Below are positions 4,635 through 5,070 of a stretch of 5,070 bases of DNA, piece by piece. The notes below the pieces were generated by a model. That model worked only from the letters and a program-made list of their open reading frames with translations, was not told the origin of the DNA and did not search any database. The translations under genes were made by a program, and so were the position numbers. Source of the DNA: an uncultured Solirubrobacterales bacterium (GTDB taxonomy: Bacteria > Actinomycetota > Thermoleophilia > Solirubrobacterales > 70-9); NCBI GenBank assembly GCA_937910825.1, contig CALEMO010000021.1, positions 1 to 5,070 on the forward strand. The letters are read 5' to 3'. Each line of letters begins with the position of its first letter. Position 1 is the first letter of the stretch.

Positions 4635-5070
4635 CCGCCGCCGTTCCGCCGGACTCGCCACCGGCCATCACCAGGTCGAGCTGAGCACTCGGCTTGCCGA
4701 TCTCGACCTGAGCCGGCCTGCCGTTGGCAAAGACATTTGCATTGCCTTCCAGAGTGCCTTCCATCAGGAAGCAGGTTCCTTCGGGCATCGCCGCCCGCAG
4801 AGCCACCCTGGCGACGACTTCGGTATCCCCCGACTTGACCCCGACCACATCACCACGGCTGAGACCCAGCCGCTTGCCGTCGGCAACCGAAAGCTCCAGC
4901 CGCTGGGCAGGAATCAGGTAGTTCAGGGAGGGACTCAAATCAGTAACCGGATTAGCCCAAAGATCACGATAGGTACCCAGGGTCAAACTCCCATCACCAG
5001 ACGCCGGTGGTTGCTCGGCCGAAGGGGCAGCTCCTCCAGCACCGTTGGCGGTGGATACGGATGTCGCACC
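4627..5070 (-). CDS. nuoG: NADH-quinone oxidoreductase subunit G, C-terminal 147 residues (runs off the right edge)
   Basis: NuoG is the large peripheral-arm subunit that holds several Fe-S clusters in its N-terminal part and has a C-terminal region related to molybdopterin oxidoreductases. Only that C-terminal end is in the window; the frame is open to base 5070, so the gene begins outside. The first 28 visible residues are a Gly/Ala/Ser/Pro-rich linker. Then come LGTYRDLWA and a dinucleotide-binding-type beta domain: RLELSVADGKRLGLSRGDVV, followed by VVARVALRAAMPEGTCFLMEG and GNANVF. This matches the Molydop_binding fold found at the end of actinobacterial-type NuoG. The tail is Gly/Glu-rich. 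A TTG at 4984-4986 could be taken for a start, but the open upstream frame and the position before nuoH argue that it is internal. The stop TAG overlaps the nuoH GTG. Confidence 0.9.
   Translation of the reverse strand, partial: GATSVSTANGAGGAAPSAEQPPASGDGSLTLGTYRDLWANPVTDLSPSLNYLIPAQRLELSVADGKRLGLSRGDVVGVKSGDTEVVARVALRAAMPEGTCFLMEGTLEGNANVFANGRPAQVEIGKPSAQLDLVMAGGESGGTAAEE

Noticed and set aside
4984..4986. TTG as the start of a separate 119-residue protein
   Set aside because: The frame continues open to the right edge, and the residues fit the NuoG C-terminal domain, so this is an internal Leu codon.
1..5070. A novel defence, mobile or metabolic system
   Set aside because: Every base belongs to seven recognisable nuo genes in standard order. 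There are no insertions, foreign genes or repeat arrays.

Overview
This window is an uninterrupted stretch of a bacterial complex I (NADH:quinone oxidoreductase, nuo) operon, with every gene on the minus strand. In transcription order, from the right edge of the window to the left, it holds the 3' end of nuoG, then complete nuoH, nuoI, nuoJ, nuoK and nuoL, then the 5' end of nuoM. The order G-H-I-J-K-L-M is the standard one for 14-gene nuo operons. There is no intergenic DNA: each of the six junctions is a start/stop overlap of 1 or 4 bases. I see no promoter, terminator, RNA gene, mobile element or CRISPR array.

The DNA is G+C-rich (about 60 % by eye) and codons mostly end in G or C. GTG starts are common (nuoH, nuoI, nuoJ). 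NuoG ends in a molybdopterin-binding-like domain, and the subunit sequences have a high-G+C Gram-positive flavour. I would guess Actinomycetota, possibly a Thermoleophilia/Solirubrobacterales-like lineage, but this rests on memory of such sequences and was not searched.

The genes work together as follows. NuoG and NuoI are parts of the cytoplasmic electron-transfer arm. NuoI carries the two last tetranuclear clusters before quinone. NuoH links that arm to the membrane and forms much of the quinone cavity. NuoJ and NuoK continue the proton path along the membrane arm. NuoL and NuoM are two of the antiporter-like proton-pumping subunits.

No separate undescribed system is hidden here. The points worth a second look lie inside the operon. 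(1) There is a perfect 14-bp inverted repeat with a 17-nt loop, 53-97 nt into nuoL; it uses AT-rich codons, including the only in-frame TTA I found. (2) NuoL has Ala149 where the family has the key TM5 glutamate (E. coli Glu144). (3) NuoH has Lys-Gln-Gly where the family has Lys-Glu-Asp near the quinone channel. (4) NuoK has Gly in place of the Asn of the motif after its first essential Glu. (5) Three of the six gene junctions (G/H, I/J, L/M) can fold into hairpins that bury the next gene's ribosome binding site, its start codon, or both. (6) There is a 16-bp perfect palindrome within nuoL.
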